64,000 bases of DNA from Bacteroidota bacterium (GTDB taxonomy: Bacteria; Bacteroidota; Bacteroidia; Chitinophagales; Chitinophagaceae), in assembly GCA_018266555.1 (NCBI GenBank), contig JAFEAF010000017.1, positions 1 through 64,000 on the forward strand. The letters are read 5' to 3'. Both the position numbers and the translations under genes were made by a program. The notes under the pieces were generated by a model. The model was not told the DNA's origin. It saw only the letters and a program-made list of their open reading frames with translations, and ran no database searches. Below are positions 1 through 9,295 of this stretch, one piece after another. Position 1 is the stretch's first letter. Every line of letters starts with the position of its first letter.

Positions 1-1052
1 TTGTCATACATCGGAATGGCCAGTCCCTGCGTCCATGCCTTAAATGCGTTAGGGTACTCCTTTGCTGAATCAATTTTATATTTATTAAAATAAAAAGTCT
101 GCGCAGGAATACACTGAGCTCCATAGTTTGATCCGATATTATTTTTTTTAAGTTTTTCAATTACCTCTTTTTGCATCAATGGTTTTTCAAGCAGAATATG
201 AAAACTCTGCCAGGTATGATTACATTCATCAGGAATGAATGGTAAAATAATATGCGGGTTCCTGATTTCATTAAAATAGATTCCGGCTAATTTGTTTTTA
301 CTGTCAAGAATATTTTTCAATCTTTCAAATTGGCCCAACGCAAGAGCTGCCTGGAAATCCGTCATCCGGTAATTAAATCCCGCTTCAATAAAATCCATTT
401 CAGGTTTATCGGGATCGATACCATGATTTCGAAGCGTTTTTATTTTTTTTGCAAAAACCTCGTCATTTGTCAATAGCATTCCTCCTTCGCCGGATGTAAT
501 TGATTTTCGGGGATGCAATGAAAAAGAACCAAATTCCCCGAATGATCCGACAGGTTTTCCAGTATAAGTTGCCCCCAATGCACAAGCGGCGTCTTCTATA
601 ATAATCAGTTTATGTTTCTCTGCAATTTTTTTTATCGGGATGATATGGCATGCAAGGCCAAATTCATGAACGGGGATAATAGCTTTGGTGCGGGTAGTAA
701 TTTTATCTTCAATTTTAGAGACATCAATATTGAATGTTTTCAAATCAATATCAGCAAAAACAGGAATGGCGCCTACCAATTCAACAGCATTGGCTGTAGC
801 CACGTAAGAAAAAGCGGGAACTATAACTTCATCACCCGGCCCGATTCCGGAAACCAATAACGCAAGATGAAGTGTGGCTGTACCATTAGACAAAGCAATC
901 GCATGTTTTACTCTGTGATATTCCCGGAACTTTTCTTCCAGTGCGCCGGCATTTTTTCCCTGGACCAACATCCCGCTTCGCAATACTTCTGCCACATTAT
1001 GAATGTCGTTTTCGTCAATGCCAGGTTTAACTAATGGAATAAAATGTGTCAA
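1..1052 (-). CDS. DegT/DnrJ/EryC1-family sugar aminotransferase, WbpE-like (3' part beyond window)
   Basis: PLP-dependent aminotransferase that transaminates a keto-sugar nucleotide, cut by the left edge (about 350 residues visible). Family marks read on the minus strand: LSNGTATLHLAL for cofactor binding, IIEDAACALGA with the PLP-binding Asp, HPRKSITSGEGG with the Schiff-base Lys, then NYRMTDFQAALALGQ. Start: no in-frame ATG fits the N-terminus; TTG at 1052 gives MTHFIPLVKPGID, normal for the family. An AAAGGA lies about 17 nt upstream. Because homologues of WbpB and WbpD are in the same locus, I infer it is the WbpE/WlbC step (UDP-3-keto-GlcNAcA to the 3-amino sugar). It is the most promoter-distal gene of the operon visible here, 167 bp after the glycosyltransferase. 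Family is sure; substrate is inferred. Confidence 0.85.
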   Translation of the reverse strand, partial: MTHFIPLVKPGIDENDIHNVAEVLRSGMLVQGKNAGALEEKFREYHRVKHAIALSNGTATLHLALLVSGIGPGDEVIVPAFSYVATANAVELVGAIPVFADIDLKTFNIDVSKIEDKITTRTKAIIPVHEFGLACHIIPIKKIAEKHKLIIIEDAACALGATYTGKPVGSFGEFGSFSLHPRKSITSGEGGMLLTNDEVFAKKIKTLRNHGIDPDKPEMDFIEAGFNYRMTDFQAALALGQFERLKNILDSKNKLAGIYFNEIRNPHIILPFIPDECNHTWQSFHILLEKPLMQKEVIEKLKKNNIGSNYGAQCIPAQTFYFNKYKIDSAKEYPNAFKAWTQGLAIPMYD

Positions 1053-1219
1053 AATGATTTTATTATACTTTCCTTTTTAAAATGTCATGGTTAAGCGCTA
1101 TGAAATGCAACGATTCTTTACAGCGTTTTGTGTGCAATTACTAAACTCTTCGAGTTTGTTTTATTATTAAAATCCATTTGAAGTGTGATAGATCTTATAA
1201 AATTACAGGTATTACCTTA

Positions 1220-2500
1220 TTAAAATAAAGTTTGCTTAATAATTTCAGCAAACTTTCTGGCTTGTTCTTCCCGTGTAAATTGCCTGATCTTTGATTCATC
1301 GCCATAGTAGCTCAGCATTCCATTTTTCTTCCATTCTTCAAACCATTGGTTTAAATATTCGGCCATTTGCTCAACTGTATCTGCTGTTTTTCCTGCTTTT
1401 GTTTCTTTTATAAGATTTTCCAGTGCATCATGATCGGATGGGGCAATAAGTATATTTCGCCTGGCGCCAAGGTATTCAAATATTTTACCGGAAAACAATC
1501 CTTTGTATTGAGGCCACCCGATATAATACAAAACATCTGCTGATTTGATGAATTGCAAGGCTTCCTCCCTTTGTATCCGATGAGTTACATTAATAAAAGA
1601 AGCAGGTAGCAGTGCTGATATTTTATCACTTACCTCTTTGTTATTTTTAATACCTATGAAATTAATTTGCACCTCCTGCTCGGTTTTGCCGGTAATAAAT
1701 AGCTTGAGCGCATCAATCATAAAATCCAGGTCTTGCTTAGGATAAAGATTACCGACCAGCGATACAGTGAATTTTTCATTTTTTTCAGCGCCGGACAACT
1801 GATCAAACAAATCTTCTTCGTACCCGTTATAAACAACATCCGTTTTGCCCTTAGAAAACCGGGACAAAATTTCGGTCATAGGCCAGCAAACTGATGTCAC
1901 CAGGCTTGCTTTCTTCAACCACCTTTTCAGGTAATACCGGAATAGAGAGTTATTAATTCTCATTCCAAATTTTGGTTTATACCCTTTTTTCAATATATCA
2001 TTGTCATAAAGATCCCGGAAATCACAAATCAACGGTATTTTGAATTTTTTACTGAGAGCCCTTCCAAGTTTAATAATATTTACCGGAGGAGCGGTAACGA
2101 TAATCATATCAAATTTTTCAACTTTTAATAGTTCAATCAATGCTCCTTTAAATGAAAAGTTTGCGCCGGTTTCGATATGAAAATTGCCAACAAGTTTATT
2201 GACCCAGTAAAGCCCGAATGATAAAAATTTATTCTTTGTACCCTTAATAATTTTGAACGAGGGGCGAAGTTTATAAGGCAGGCGAATGATCCTGTTGTTA
2301 TCGTTAAAGGTAATTTCTGCTTTCCTCAAATCTTCTTTAAAATAATCCTTCCATTCCTGGGGGATGAGATTCCAGTGCCTTGTAACAACCACGGGGAAAA
2401 TTCCGTGTTTACTGAATTCTTTTGCCCAGGATGCACAACGGTTTCCTTCTATACCGGAATAGGGTGGAAAATAATATGAAATAATCAAAGCCTTCTTCAT
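1220..2500 (-). CDS. Glycosyltransferase, GT4-like (GT-B fold)
   Basis: 426-residue cytoplasmic glycosyltransferase, probably adding one sugar to the lipid-linked repeat unit. The N-terminus MKKALIISYYFPPYSG with a glycine loop is typical of GT4-type GT-B enzymes. The second Rossmann half begins near VSLVGNLYPKQD, and the C-terminal donor-site region has SGKIFEYLGARRN with the conserved Glu. An upstream in-frame ATG at 2533 exists, but the ATG at 2500 fits the family N-terminus and overlaps the asnB stop as ATGA, so the two are probably translationally coupled. Donor and acceptor sugars cannot be told from sequence. Confidence 0.85.
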   Translation of the reverse strand: MKKALIISYYFPPYSGIEGNRCASWAKEFSKHGIFPVVVTRHWNLIPQEWKDYFKEDLRKAEITFNDNNRIIRLPYKLRPSFKIIKGTKNKFLSFGLYWVNKLVGNFHIETGANFSFKGALIELLKVEKFDMIIVTAPPVNIIKLGRALSKKFKIPLICDFRDLYDNDILKKGYKPKFGMRINNSLFRYYLKRWLKKASLVTSVCWPMTEILSRFSKGKTDVVYNGYEEDLFDQLSGAEKNEKFTVSLVGNLYPKQDLDFMIDALKLFITGKTEQEVQINFIGIKNNKEVSDKISALLPASFINVTHRIQREEALQFIKSADVLYYIGWPQYKGLFSGKIFEYLGARRNILIAPSDHDALENLIKETKAGKTADTVEQMAEYLNQWFEEWKKNGMLSYYGDESKIRQFTREEQARKFAEIIKQTLF

Positions 2501-4371
2501 AAAAACAGATTTCCAGCCATCCAATGCTTCCATGCAGTATCTTTAATAATACCGGTGCTTGCAGGTGTTGACAGTTTATTCAAAATTTTTTTATTCAATA
2601 TTTTTTTTTCTACAAGCACTTTCCTTTTCTCAAATATCAAATCTTTAATTTTTTTTGTATCCATCCAGGAAGTTTGGGGAGGCTCATACCCGATTTTGTC
2701 TTTTCTCCAAACAATTTGATCCGGTAAAAAATCCCTGAATGTTTCCCGCATAATCCATTTCGTCCAGCCATTCCGGATTTTAAAAGTAGCCGGCAGGGTA
2801 AAAATGAATTCCACTAATTCATGACTTAAAAAAGGCAACCTGACTTCAATACTATGTGCCATACTGTTACGGTCTGCATAACGAAGCAGTTGCTCCAGCC
2901 CTACCACGGTGGTATCCCAAATTAAAGAATCATTTAAACTGTGAAATGCAGGTTTGAATGGATACGCTGGTTTCCTGTATTCCCGGTAAAAATCTTTGTT
3001 CAACTCCGGGTTAAACATTTGCCGGTAATATTGTTTGGCATTTTTGGCCAATTGGTATGGCTTGCCTCCATATTCCTTTAATGCTGTTTTAAAATTTTTT
3101 TTAACCAATGGATTAATGGTGCTGTTTTTCTGCATTTCCGAATAAGCAGAAGATTCACCCTTGTAAACCCCGGAGTGGAGTGATTTCAATTCTTTAAAAA
3201 AAACGGGGAAATAATTGTGATACCCTGCAAGAATTTCATCAGCGCCTTGCCCATCCAGCAAAACTGTTATCTCATTTTTTTTTGCGAGTTTCATCACTTC
3301 AAATTGTGCACAGATGCTGGCGCTGCCAAAAGGTTCTTCCTGGTGATAAAATATTTTTTCTATCTCTGTAGCTAATGATTCCTCATTGGGATAAGTAAAA
3401 TGCGGTTCCACATTACAGCGGTCAATGACAAGCTGCATATATGTGCCTTCATCTTTGAAATATCCGGGAAACCGTGCTGAAAACGTTTTTTGTAACTGAT
3501 GAGTTCCTCTTTTAATTTCATCAATGGTCATGACCACCAACGAGCTGTCTAATCCGCCACTCAAGCTGCTACCTACCGGAACATCGCTGCGAAGCCTTCT
3601 TTTCACAGAAGTGATAAAAAGATTTTTGAATTGTTCTTTTGCCGATTCTACAGAAGCCGGTGCAGATTCTTTGGCAGTTAATCTCCAATATTGTTTATTT
3701 TCAATAATGCTGCATTTCTCAGTATTGATTTTAATAAAATGAGATGCTTCAAGTTTTGAGATCCCGGTATAAAAAGTTTCGCTCAAATCATTGGAGTTCT
3801 GAAGATGGCCAAACGTTATATAATTAAACAGCATGTGTTCATTCACCTGTCTTTGAATCCCTGCGGCCCACAATGCTTTCATTTCACTGGCAAAATAAAA
3901 TGCCTTGCCTTCCTGGTAATGAAAATAAAATGGTTTTTCGCCGAAGCGGTCTCTTGCGCAAAATAAAATTCTCTCTGCCGAATCGTATAATGCAAAAGCA
4001 AACATCCCGTCTAAATGTTGCAAGCAGTTCTCTTTATGCAAATCGTAAAGCGCCATCAACACTTCTGTGTCGGTATGAGAACGAAAAGTATAACCTTTAG
4101 CCAGCAACTCTTGTTTCAATTCAACATAATTATATATTTCCCCATTGAAAATAAGAAAATAGCGATCTAAATATTTCATCGGTTGATAACCCGCATCGCT
4201 CAGATCAATTATAGATAAACGCCGATGGCCTAAGCCAACGTTGCCTTCAGGATTGATCCACTGGCCTTCTCCGTTCGGCCCCCGGTGAGACAAAACATCC
4301 GTCATCAGTTTTATTACTTCCATGGTGACGGGTTCTTTTTTATATTTTACAATACCGGCGATACCGCACAT
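2497..4371 (-). CDS. asnB: Asparagine synthase (glutamine-hydrolysing) family amidotransferase
   Basis: 624 residues, normal for the AsnB/WbpS-type family. The N-terminal glutaminase domain starts MCGIAGIV with the nucleophile Cys2. The synthetase domain carries the PP-loop SGGLDSS near residue 270. Such enzymes make asparagine, but copies inside polysaccharide loci often amidate a uronic acid of the repeat unit. Here it lies between a flippase and a glycosyltransferase and shares a locus with a diacetamido-uronic acid pathway, so sugar amidation is the better guess. It overlaps the next gene by ATGA and follows the flippase gene by 37 bp. Family certain, substrate inferred. Confidence 0.88.
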   Translation of the reverse strand: MCGIAGIVKYKKEPVTMEVIKLMTDVLSHRGPNGEGQWINPEGNVGLGHRRLSIIDLSDAGYQPMKYLDRYFLIFNGEIYNYVELKQELLAKGYTFRSHTDTEVLMALYDLHKENCLQHLDGMFAFALYDSAERILFCARDRFGEKPFYFHYQEGKAFYFASEMKALWAAGIQRQVNEHMLFNYITFGHLQNSNDLSETFYTGISKLEASHFIKINTEKCSIIENKQYWRLTAKESAPASVESAKEQFKNLFITSVKRRLRSDVPVGSSLSGGLDSSLVVMTIDEIKRGTHQLQKTFSARFPGYFKDEGTYMQLVIDRCNVEPHFTYPNEESLATEIEKIFYHQEEPFGSASICAQFEVMKLAKKNEITVLLDGQGADEILAGYHNYFPVFFKELKSLHSGVYKGESSAYSEMQKNSTINPLVKKNFKTALKEYGGKPYQLAKNAKQYYRQMFNPELNKDFYREYRKPAYPFKPAFHSLNDSLIWDTTVVGLEQLLRYADRNSMAHSIEVRLPFLSHELVEFIFTLPATFKIRNGWTKWIMRETFRDFLPDQIVWRKDKIGYEPPQTSWMDTKKIKDLIFEKRKVLVEKKILNKKILNKLSTPASTGIIKDTAWKHWMAGNLFL

Positions 4372-4408
4372 AAAAAAATAATCGAATGTAAAATGAAAAT
4401 ATAGGGCT

Positions 4409-5869
4409 TTAAGCCTGGCGGGCTACTTTAAATGTTTCAAATATCATTTTAAAAGAAAGCTGGCTTTTTTTAAAAAAAACTAGAACCATAATAATTATGG
4501 TAAAAATTTTTATTCCAAGCAACCAAATGGTAGAATTAACATTGTAGTAGCTGCCGAAGTAGTTAATGGCATTGGCTATGAAAAGATAAATAACAGGCCA
4601 CACGAGGTGTTGTGTTTTTAAATAATAAGTGAAAACTTTTTTACTAAAGTGGTTATATATTCCTGTTATAATCATATAGGTGCCTATCATGGCAATACCG
4701 GCACCTATGGCTCCGAGGTATTTAGCCAGGAAAAGATTTAAAATAATATTTGCAATAACGGCAATCCATGAGGCTGTATTTATAAATCTTGTTTTTTTTC
4801 GAACGGATACCCCGATTAACGTAAACTGGGTGGTAGCGCTGAAAAATAAAGCCGTAATAATAAATGCAGCACAAATGGATGCAGGCCAATATTCACTTGG
4901 CGTTAATATTGAAAATATTTCAAATGAAAAAAGAATAAGTACACAGCAAACTATAGAAATAAAAAACAAGTATATAGAAGCTACTTTATTAATAAAAACA
5001 ACACCCTCCTTTTCATCTTTGTTTATTGATTTATACAAAATAGGGCTCCATGCCTGGGAAAAAGCAGCATTGACAAAAGCAACAACTACGGCTAATTTAT
5101 AGCCCACACTATACAATCCTACCTGGAAAATATTAGAATACTCCGCCAATATCCATCTATCAATAGAGCCATAAAGCCAATAAGCCACATTGGAAAAAAC
5201 AAACGGATATGCCAGCTTAACGACAACATTTTTTATTTCCGGTGAATATTCATTTCCAACATCAGACCGGATTGCTAAAATAGCAAAAGGAAGTATCAAC
5301 AAAACAACAACTAAGTTGGCAAAAAAATATGCTCCTAATCCCCAATTTGTAGTGGACATCAGATATAATGCCAAAAACATCCATAGCAAATTCGTTGTGG
5401 TGGTAATTAAACCAAATACCAGCGGCTTATAATGTAACCGCAAAATATTAAGTGTAAAACGAATCAGGGAATTTGGAATAACGATCAACAGCGCCATGAC
5501 AACCCAAATCCATTTTATCTGGAACCGGTTATAAAAAAAATCTTTAAACAGGTATGTAATGCCAATTAAAACAGTTACTGTTATGACACCTATTGCAGCC
5601 TGGATAATCAGCCCGGTGGAAACAAGAGCTTTTTGATCTTCTCTTGTTTTCTTTTCAAAATACATGATTTGAACTGCATTATTGATCCCAAATTCTATAA
5701 CTAATCCGGCTAATGAACCTATGATAGTAATCAGGGCCAGAATACCAAATTGATCTACACTTAAATAGTGAGTAAAAAGAGGAAAACATAATGCTGCAAT
5801 TCCCTTAGCTACCAGATCTGTAACGCCGTATAATAAAGAATCTTTAAGTAACGCTTTACCGAACATCAA
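4409..5869 (-). CDS. Polysaccharide flippase (Wzx/MOP superfamily)
   Basis: 486-residue integral membrane protein with roughly 12-14 hydrophobic segments, starting MFGKALLKDSLLYG, the usual opening of Wzx-like proteins. Charged residues in the first helix region and a poorly conserved C-terminus are typical. Role: moves the undecaprenyl-linked repeat unit across the inner membrane. Two adjacent ATGs (5869 and 5866) are possible. It is in the middle of the exopolysaccharide operon, 47 bp after the WbpB-like gene. The substrate is not readable from sequence. Confidence 0.88.
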   Translation of the reverse strand: MMFGKALLKDSLLYGVTDLVAKGIAALCFPLFTHYLSVDQFGILALITIIGSLAGLVIEFGINNAVQIMYFEKKTREDQKALVSTGLIIQAAIGVITVTVLIGITYLFKDFFYNRFQIKWIWVVMALLIVIPNSLIRFTLNILRLHYKPLVFGLITTTTNLLWMFLALYLMSTTNWGLGAYFFANLVVVLLILPFAILAIRSDVGNEYSPEIKNVVVKLAYPFVFSNVAYWLYGSIDRWILAEYSNIFQVGLYSVGYKLAVVVAFVNAAFSQAWSPILYKSINKDEKEGVVFINKVASIYLFFISIVCCVLILFSFEIFSILTPSEYWPASICAAFIITALFFSATTQFTLIGVSVRKKTRFINTASWIAVIANIILNLFLAKYLGAIGAGIAMIGTYMIITGIYNHFSKKVFTYYLKTQHLVWPVIYLFIANAINYFGSYYNVNSTIWLLGIKIFTIIIMVLVFFKKSQLSFKMIFETFKVARQA

Positions 5870-5916
5870 AAAAAATATCTAAATCAATAATATTGAAAAA
5901 TAATTGCACTAAATAA

Positions 5917-6834
5917 TCACTCAATGGAACCATTTGCCTGTTTAAAATTCCTTATGGCATGTACTACTTCAATAGATTTCTTTGTTTCATTAACCGGGAA
6001 CCCATTCCCATTTAAAATTTCCTGGTAAGATTTTGTGTGCAGTTCCGTAAACCCATCACTGAATTCAAATTCATTTCCATCAATGGCCAGGGAACGAAAA
6101 GTTCTTTTTCCTGCCTGTTTGGCCTGCGCCGGTAAAGAATTTGCATCTATGCTCAGGAACCAGTTTACATTCGCATTTTCGAGTTCCAGCCGCCCCGACG
6201 CAGTATCATCGGTATGCTGATTGACGTTGCTCGATTTTACATTTCCAAATATCCATATCAGCATATCAAAAAAATGAATACCGATATTAGTGGCAATACC
6301 CCCGCTCTTTTGCAGATCACCTTTCCAGCTTACATGATACCAATGCCCTCTTGAAGTAATATACTTCAGGTCAATATCAAATTTTTTTCCGACGGGTGCT
6401 TTTTTAATTTTTTCCCTTAATTCAATGATGGCAGGATGCAATCGCAACTGAAGAATAGTAAATATTTTTTTTCCTGTTTCTTTTTCCATCTCCATCAGCC
6501 CATCAGCATTCCAGGGATTCAGCACCAACGGTTTTTCACAGATCACATCAGCTCCTATGCGCAACCCGAAACGAATATGCGCATCATGTAAATAATTTGG
6601 CGAACACACCGTAAGGTAATCAATACGGGTTCCTTTCCTTTTCAGTTTTTCAAGATGGCGGTCAAACCGTTCAAACTCTGTAAAAAAATCTGCTTCCGGA
6701 AAATAATTATCGAGAACACCCACAGAATCATTTTTATCTAATGCCGCTACCAGGTTGTTGCCGGTATCTTTTATTGCTTTAAGATGGCGTGGAGCTATGT
6801 AACCCCCGACACCGATTAGTACAAAATTTTTCAT
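5917..6834 (-). CDS. wbpB: UDP-N-acetyl-2-amino-2-deoxyglucuronate dehydrogenase (WbpB/WlbA type)
   Basis: 305-residue Gfo/Idh/MocA oxidoreductase. The N-terminus FVLIGVGGYIAPRHLKAI is the NAD-binding Rossmann loop in the exact form of WbpB/WlbA, followed by SVGVLDNYFPEADFFTEFE, CSPNYLHDAHI and CEKPLV with the family Lys. Known role: oxidises UDP-GlcNAcA at C3 to the 3-keto sugar, coupled to the aminotransferase WbpE. Length matches the family (about 315). Partners in this window are the DegT protein at the left edge and the WbpD-like acetyltransferase at 14.3-14.9 kb. The UDP-GlcNAc 6-dehydrogenase (WbpA) that must come first is not in the window. Good recognition by motif; no search was run. 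Confidence 0.85.
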   Translation of the reverse strand: MKNFVLIGVGGYIAPRHLKAIKDTGNNLVAALDKNDSVGVLDNYFPEADFFTEFERFDRHLEKLKRKGTRIDYLTVCSPNYLHDAHIRFGLRIGADVICEKPLVLNPWNADGLMEMEKETGKKIFTILQLRLHPAIIELREKIKKAPVGKKFDIDLKYITSRGHWYHVSWKGDLQKSGGIATNIGIHFFDMLIWIFGNVKSSNVNQHTDDTASGRLELENANVNWFLSIDANSLPAQAKQAGKRTFRSLAIDGNEFEFSDGFTELHTKSYQEILNGNGFPVNETKKSIEVVHAIRNFKQANGSIE

Positions 6835-6881
6835 TTGATTTGAGTGTAAGTATTTCCGCTGAATTATTTGATAATAAATGT

Positions 6882-7754
6882 TTAGCTTTTACCGGGCCCG
6901 ATCAGGTTTTTCAGATAAACTCCATAACCACTTTTATCCAATTGCACTGAAAGACTCAACAATTGCTGATCTGTAATGTACCTGTTTCTCCATGCTATTT
7001 CTTCAATGCAACCGATTTTCGTGCCCTGTCTCTTTTCGATCACCCGTACAAACTCACCGGCATCATTTAATGATTCAAATGTTCCTGTATCCAGCCAGGC
7101 AGTTCCTTTGTCCAATACTGCTACTTTTAATTTCCCTTTTTTAAGATATTCTTTATTGACATCTGTGATCTCATACTCTCCACGTGCTGACGGTTTCAAC
7201 TCTTTAGCAATTTTCACCACTTCATTATCGTAAAAATATAAACCTGGTACTGCATAATTCGATTTTGGATTCGTTGGCTTTTCTTCAATGGTAACGGCAT
7301 TCATATTTTTATCAAATTCCACCACGCCGTAACGTTCGGGATCAGAAACTTCATAGGCAAAAACATAACCGCCTTCAATGCCTGTTAAAGATTGCAACTG
7401 ACGGCCCATACCAGCTCCATGAAAAATATTATCGCCAAGCACCAATGCCACTTTATCTTTTCCTATAAATTTCTCACCGATTACAAAGGCCTGTGCCAGT
7501 CCATTGGGAGTTTCCTGAATGGCATATTCAAAGCGACAACCCAACTGGCTTCCATCGTTTAATAATTTTTTGAAATGAGCATTATCTTCGGGAGTGGTGA
7601 TGATCAGAATTTCCCGGATGCCGGCCATCATTAAAGTTGAAAGCGGGTAATAAATCATCGGCTTGTCATATACTGGCATCAACTGTTTAGAAACTGCTTT
7701 TGTTATTGGGTATAATCTTGTGCCGGAACCGCCTGCGAGAATAATTCCTTTCAT
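6882..7754 (-). CDS. rmlA: Glucose-1-phosphate thymidylyltransferase
   Basis: 290 residues, full length for RmlA. Shows [18 protein letters not shown] with the nucleotide-binding GSGTR loop, [15 protein letters not shown], and LGDNIFHG with the metal-binding Asp. It makes dTDP-glucose from glucose-1-phosphate and dTTP, the substrate of RmlB encoded just upstream in the same operon. A decayed four-helix-bundle gene separates the two. RmlC and RmlD are absent from the window, so the end product could be dTDP-rhamnose (with genes further left) or another dTDP-6-deoxy sugar. Confidence 0.95.
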   Translation of the reverse strand: MKGIILAGGSGTRLYPITKAVSKQLMPVYDKPMIYYPLSTLMMAGIREILIITTPEDNAHFKKLLNDGSQLGCRFEYAIQETPNGLAQAFVIGEKFIGKDKVALVLGDNIFHGAGMGRQLQSLTGIEGGYVFAYEVSDPERYGVVEFDKNMNAVTIEEKPTNPKSNYAVPGLYFYDNEVVKIAKELKPSARGEYEITDVNKEYLKKGKLKVAVLDKGTAWLDTGTFESLNDAGEFVRVIEKRQGTKIGCIEEIAWRNRYITDQQLLSLSVQLDKSGYGVYLKNLIGPGKS

Positions 7755-7776
7755 GAGTGGAATATTGAGCGTTTTA

Positions 7777-8200
7777 GGTTGAGGTTTAGGTTTAGAGGTT
7801 AGGATAAAGATTTAATGATTTTATTGTGCTCTTCTATTTCAGATTTACATTTTTTTTGATAGGCTCTATATTCTCTATAGCAAAATATTTTACTTTCTCT
7901 CCACAAAGCAAATGGCTTCATTCTTCATAGGTGCTTCTTAGTGAGTAATAATAAACATTCATTTTATCCTTTGAATGTTTTCTCCCGAATCCTTCTGTAA
8001 TATTTCCAGCAATGCGGATTGCTGCTCTCCTCATTTGCCCACACAATGCATAATCTTCCCTTTTTGGGCAAGCTTTCAGTTAAGGTATAAACTTCACAAA
8101 CAATTTCCATTGCCAATTGCCATACAGGCATATTTTCAAAAGTTCGGTGCCGCATAAAAATGAAAATTAAATAATACCAACTATACCCTAAACCTTAACC
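7777..8200. repeat. Inverted repeat flanking the decayed four-helix-bundle gene
   Basis: GGTTGAGGTTTAGG at 7777-7790 is matched on the opposite strand by 8187-8200 (GGTTAAGGTTTAGG when reverse-complemented), 13 of 14 bases. Related GGTTTAG units extend the left copy. The pair brackets the pseudogene closely, so the whole may be a small insertion unit between rmlA and rmlB. Confidence 0.55.
7799..8155 (-). pseudogene. Decayed four-helix-bundle protein gene (23S rRNA intervening-sequence protein family)
   Basis: Read on the minus strand from ATG 8155: FENMPVWQLAMEIVCEVY, then LPKK, is the normal family N-terminus. One extra G in an AAAAAGGG tract near 8060 throws it out of frame. In the next frame it continues EDYALCGQMRRAAIRIAGN and GFGRKHSKDK, meets an in-frame TGA at 7918-7920, and resumes SHLLCGEKVKYF. 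A second frameshift leads to [11 protein letters not shown] and a stop at 7799-7801. All family landmarks are present in order, so this is a recently broken copy with at least three lesions. Family members are small helical bundles of unclear function, often found in rRNA intervening sequences and, in Bacteroidota, scattered in intergenic DNA. Confidence 0.8.
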
Positions 8201-8223
8201 CCAATCTTTTTTCTCTCATTCCT

Positions 8224-9273
8224 CTATCCATATTGCCCTTCATAATATTTCCGATACTCCCCACTTGTAACATGTTCCAGCCATTCTTTATTTTCCAAAT
8301 ACCAGTCAATAGTTTCACTAAGTCCTTGTTCAAATGTAACCGATGGTTTCCATCCTAATTCCTTATTTATTTTAGAAGCGTCAATGGCATATCTCCTGTC
8401 ATGCCCGGGCCTGTCTTTTATATAAGAAATCAATTGCTCACTGTTCCCGGATTTCTTTTTGAGTTTTTCATCCATCAGCCTGCAAAGCATTTTTACCAGG
8501 TCAATATTTTTCCATTCGTTGCCGCCACCGATATTATATGTTTCTCCTTTTTCGCCTTTCTGAAAAATATTATCTATCGCTAAAGCATGATCTTTTACAT
8601 AGAGCCAGTCCCTGGTGTATAATCCATCTCCATAAACCGGCAAGGGTTTACCGAGTACGATATTATTGATAAAAAGTGGAATTAGTTTTTCGGGAAATTG
8701 ATTAGGGCCGTAATTGTTAGAACAATTGCTGATGATGACCGGCAGAGAAAATGTTTCACCATAAGCTCTGACAAAATGATCGGATGATGCTTTGGAAGCA
8801 GAGTACGGAGAATTTGGAGCATAAGGAGTAGATTCGGTAAAAAAACCTTTTTCACCAAGTGAGCCAAACACTTCATCGGTGGATATATGATAAAACAATT
8901 TTTCATGATAATTACCTGCCCAGGCGTCTTTGGCTGCGTTTAATAAATTAACGGTTCCAATTACATTGGTATAAACAAAATCCATGGGGGATAAAATAGA
9001 ACGATCTACATGGCTTTCGGCAGCAAGGTGAATGATGGCATCCGGCTGATACAGTTTAAATATTTTATCCAGTTCTTCCTTATTGAGAATATTTGCTTTT
9101 TCAAAAAAATAATTGGAAGATTTCTCAATATCCCTGAGATTTTCAAGATTCCCTGCATAAGTAAGCGCATCCACGTTGATGATCTTGTAACCTGGATATT
9201 TTTTTACAAACAACCTTACTACATGAGAGCCTATAAATCCGGCGCCGCCAGTTATAATTATAGCTTTTGACAT
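8224..9273 (-). CDS. rmlB: dTDP-glucose 4,6-dehydratase
   Basis: 349-residue extended SDR enzyme converting dTDP-glucose to dTDP-4-keto-6-deoxyglucose. Visible: TGGAGFIGSHVV for NAD, HLAAESHVDRS, STDEVFGSLG (Thr-Asp-Glu catalytic triplet), YSASKASSDH with the Tyr-x3-Lys pair, and NCSNNYGPNQFPEKLIP. Five extra in-frame residues upstream (to 9288) are less likely than ATG 9273, which gives the family start MSKAIIITGG. It follows the WbpP-like gene by 22 bp. Confidence 0.95.
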   Translation of the reverse strand: MSKAIIITGGAGFIGSHVVRLFVKKYPGYKIINVDALTYAGNLENLRDIEKSSNYFFEKANILNKEELDKIFKLYQPDAIIHLAAESHVDRSILSPMDFVYTNVIGTVNLLNAAKDAWAGNYHEKLFYHISTDEVFGSLGEKGFFTESTPYAPNSPYSASKASSDHFVRAYGETFSLPVIISNCSNNYGPNQFPEKLIPLFINNIVLGKPLPVYGDGLYTRDWLYVKDHALAIDNIFQKGEKGETYNIGGGNEWKNIDLVKMLCRLMDEKLKKKSGNSEQLISYIKDRPGHDRRYAIDASKINKELGWKPSVTFEQGLSETIDWYLENKEWLEHVTSGEYRKYYEGQYG

Positions 9274-9295
9274 TATCGGCAAAACCAAATATGTA

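Noticed and set aside
612..860. 82-codon plus-strand frame
   Set aside because: It is antisense to the aminotransferase gene, whose motifs are clear on the other strand.
1145..1162. Short AAACTC/GAGTTT hairpin after the glycosyltransferase gene
   Set aside because: Only 6 bp, and no T tract on the strand being transcribed; too weak to call a terminator.
4680..5102. 140-codon plus-strand frame
   Set aside because: Antisense to the flippase gene; its composition mirrors the hydrophobic codons of that gene and it has no domain.
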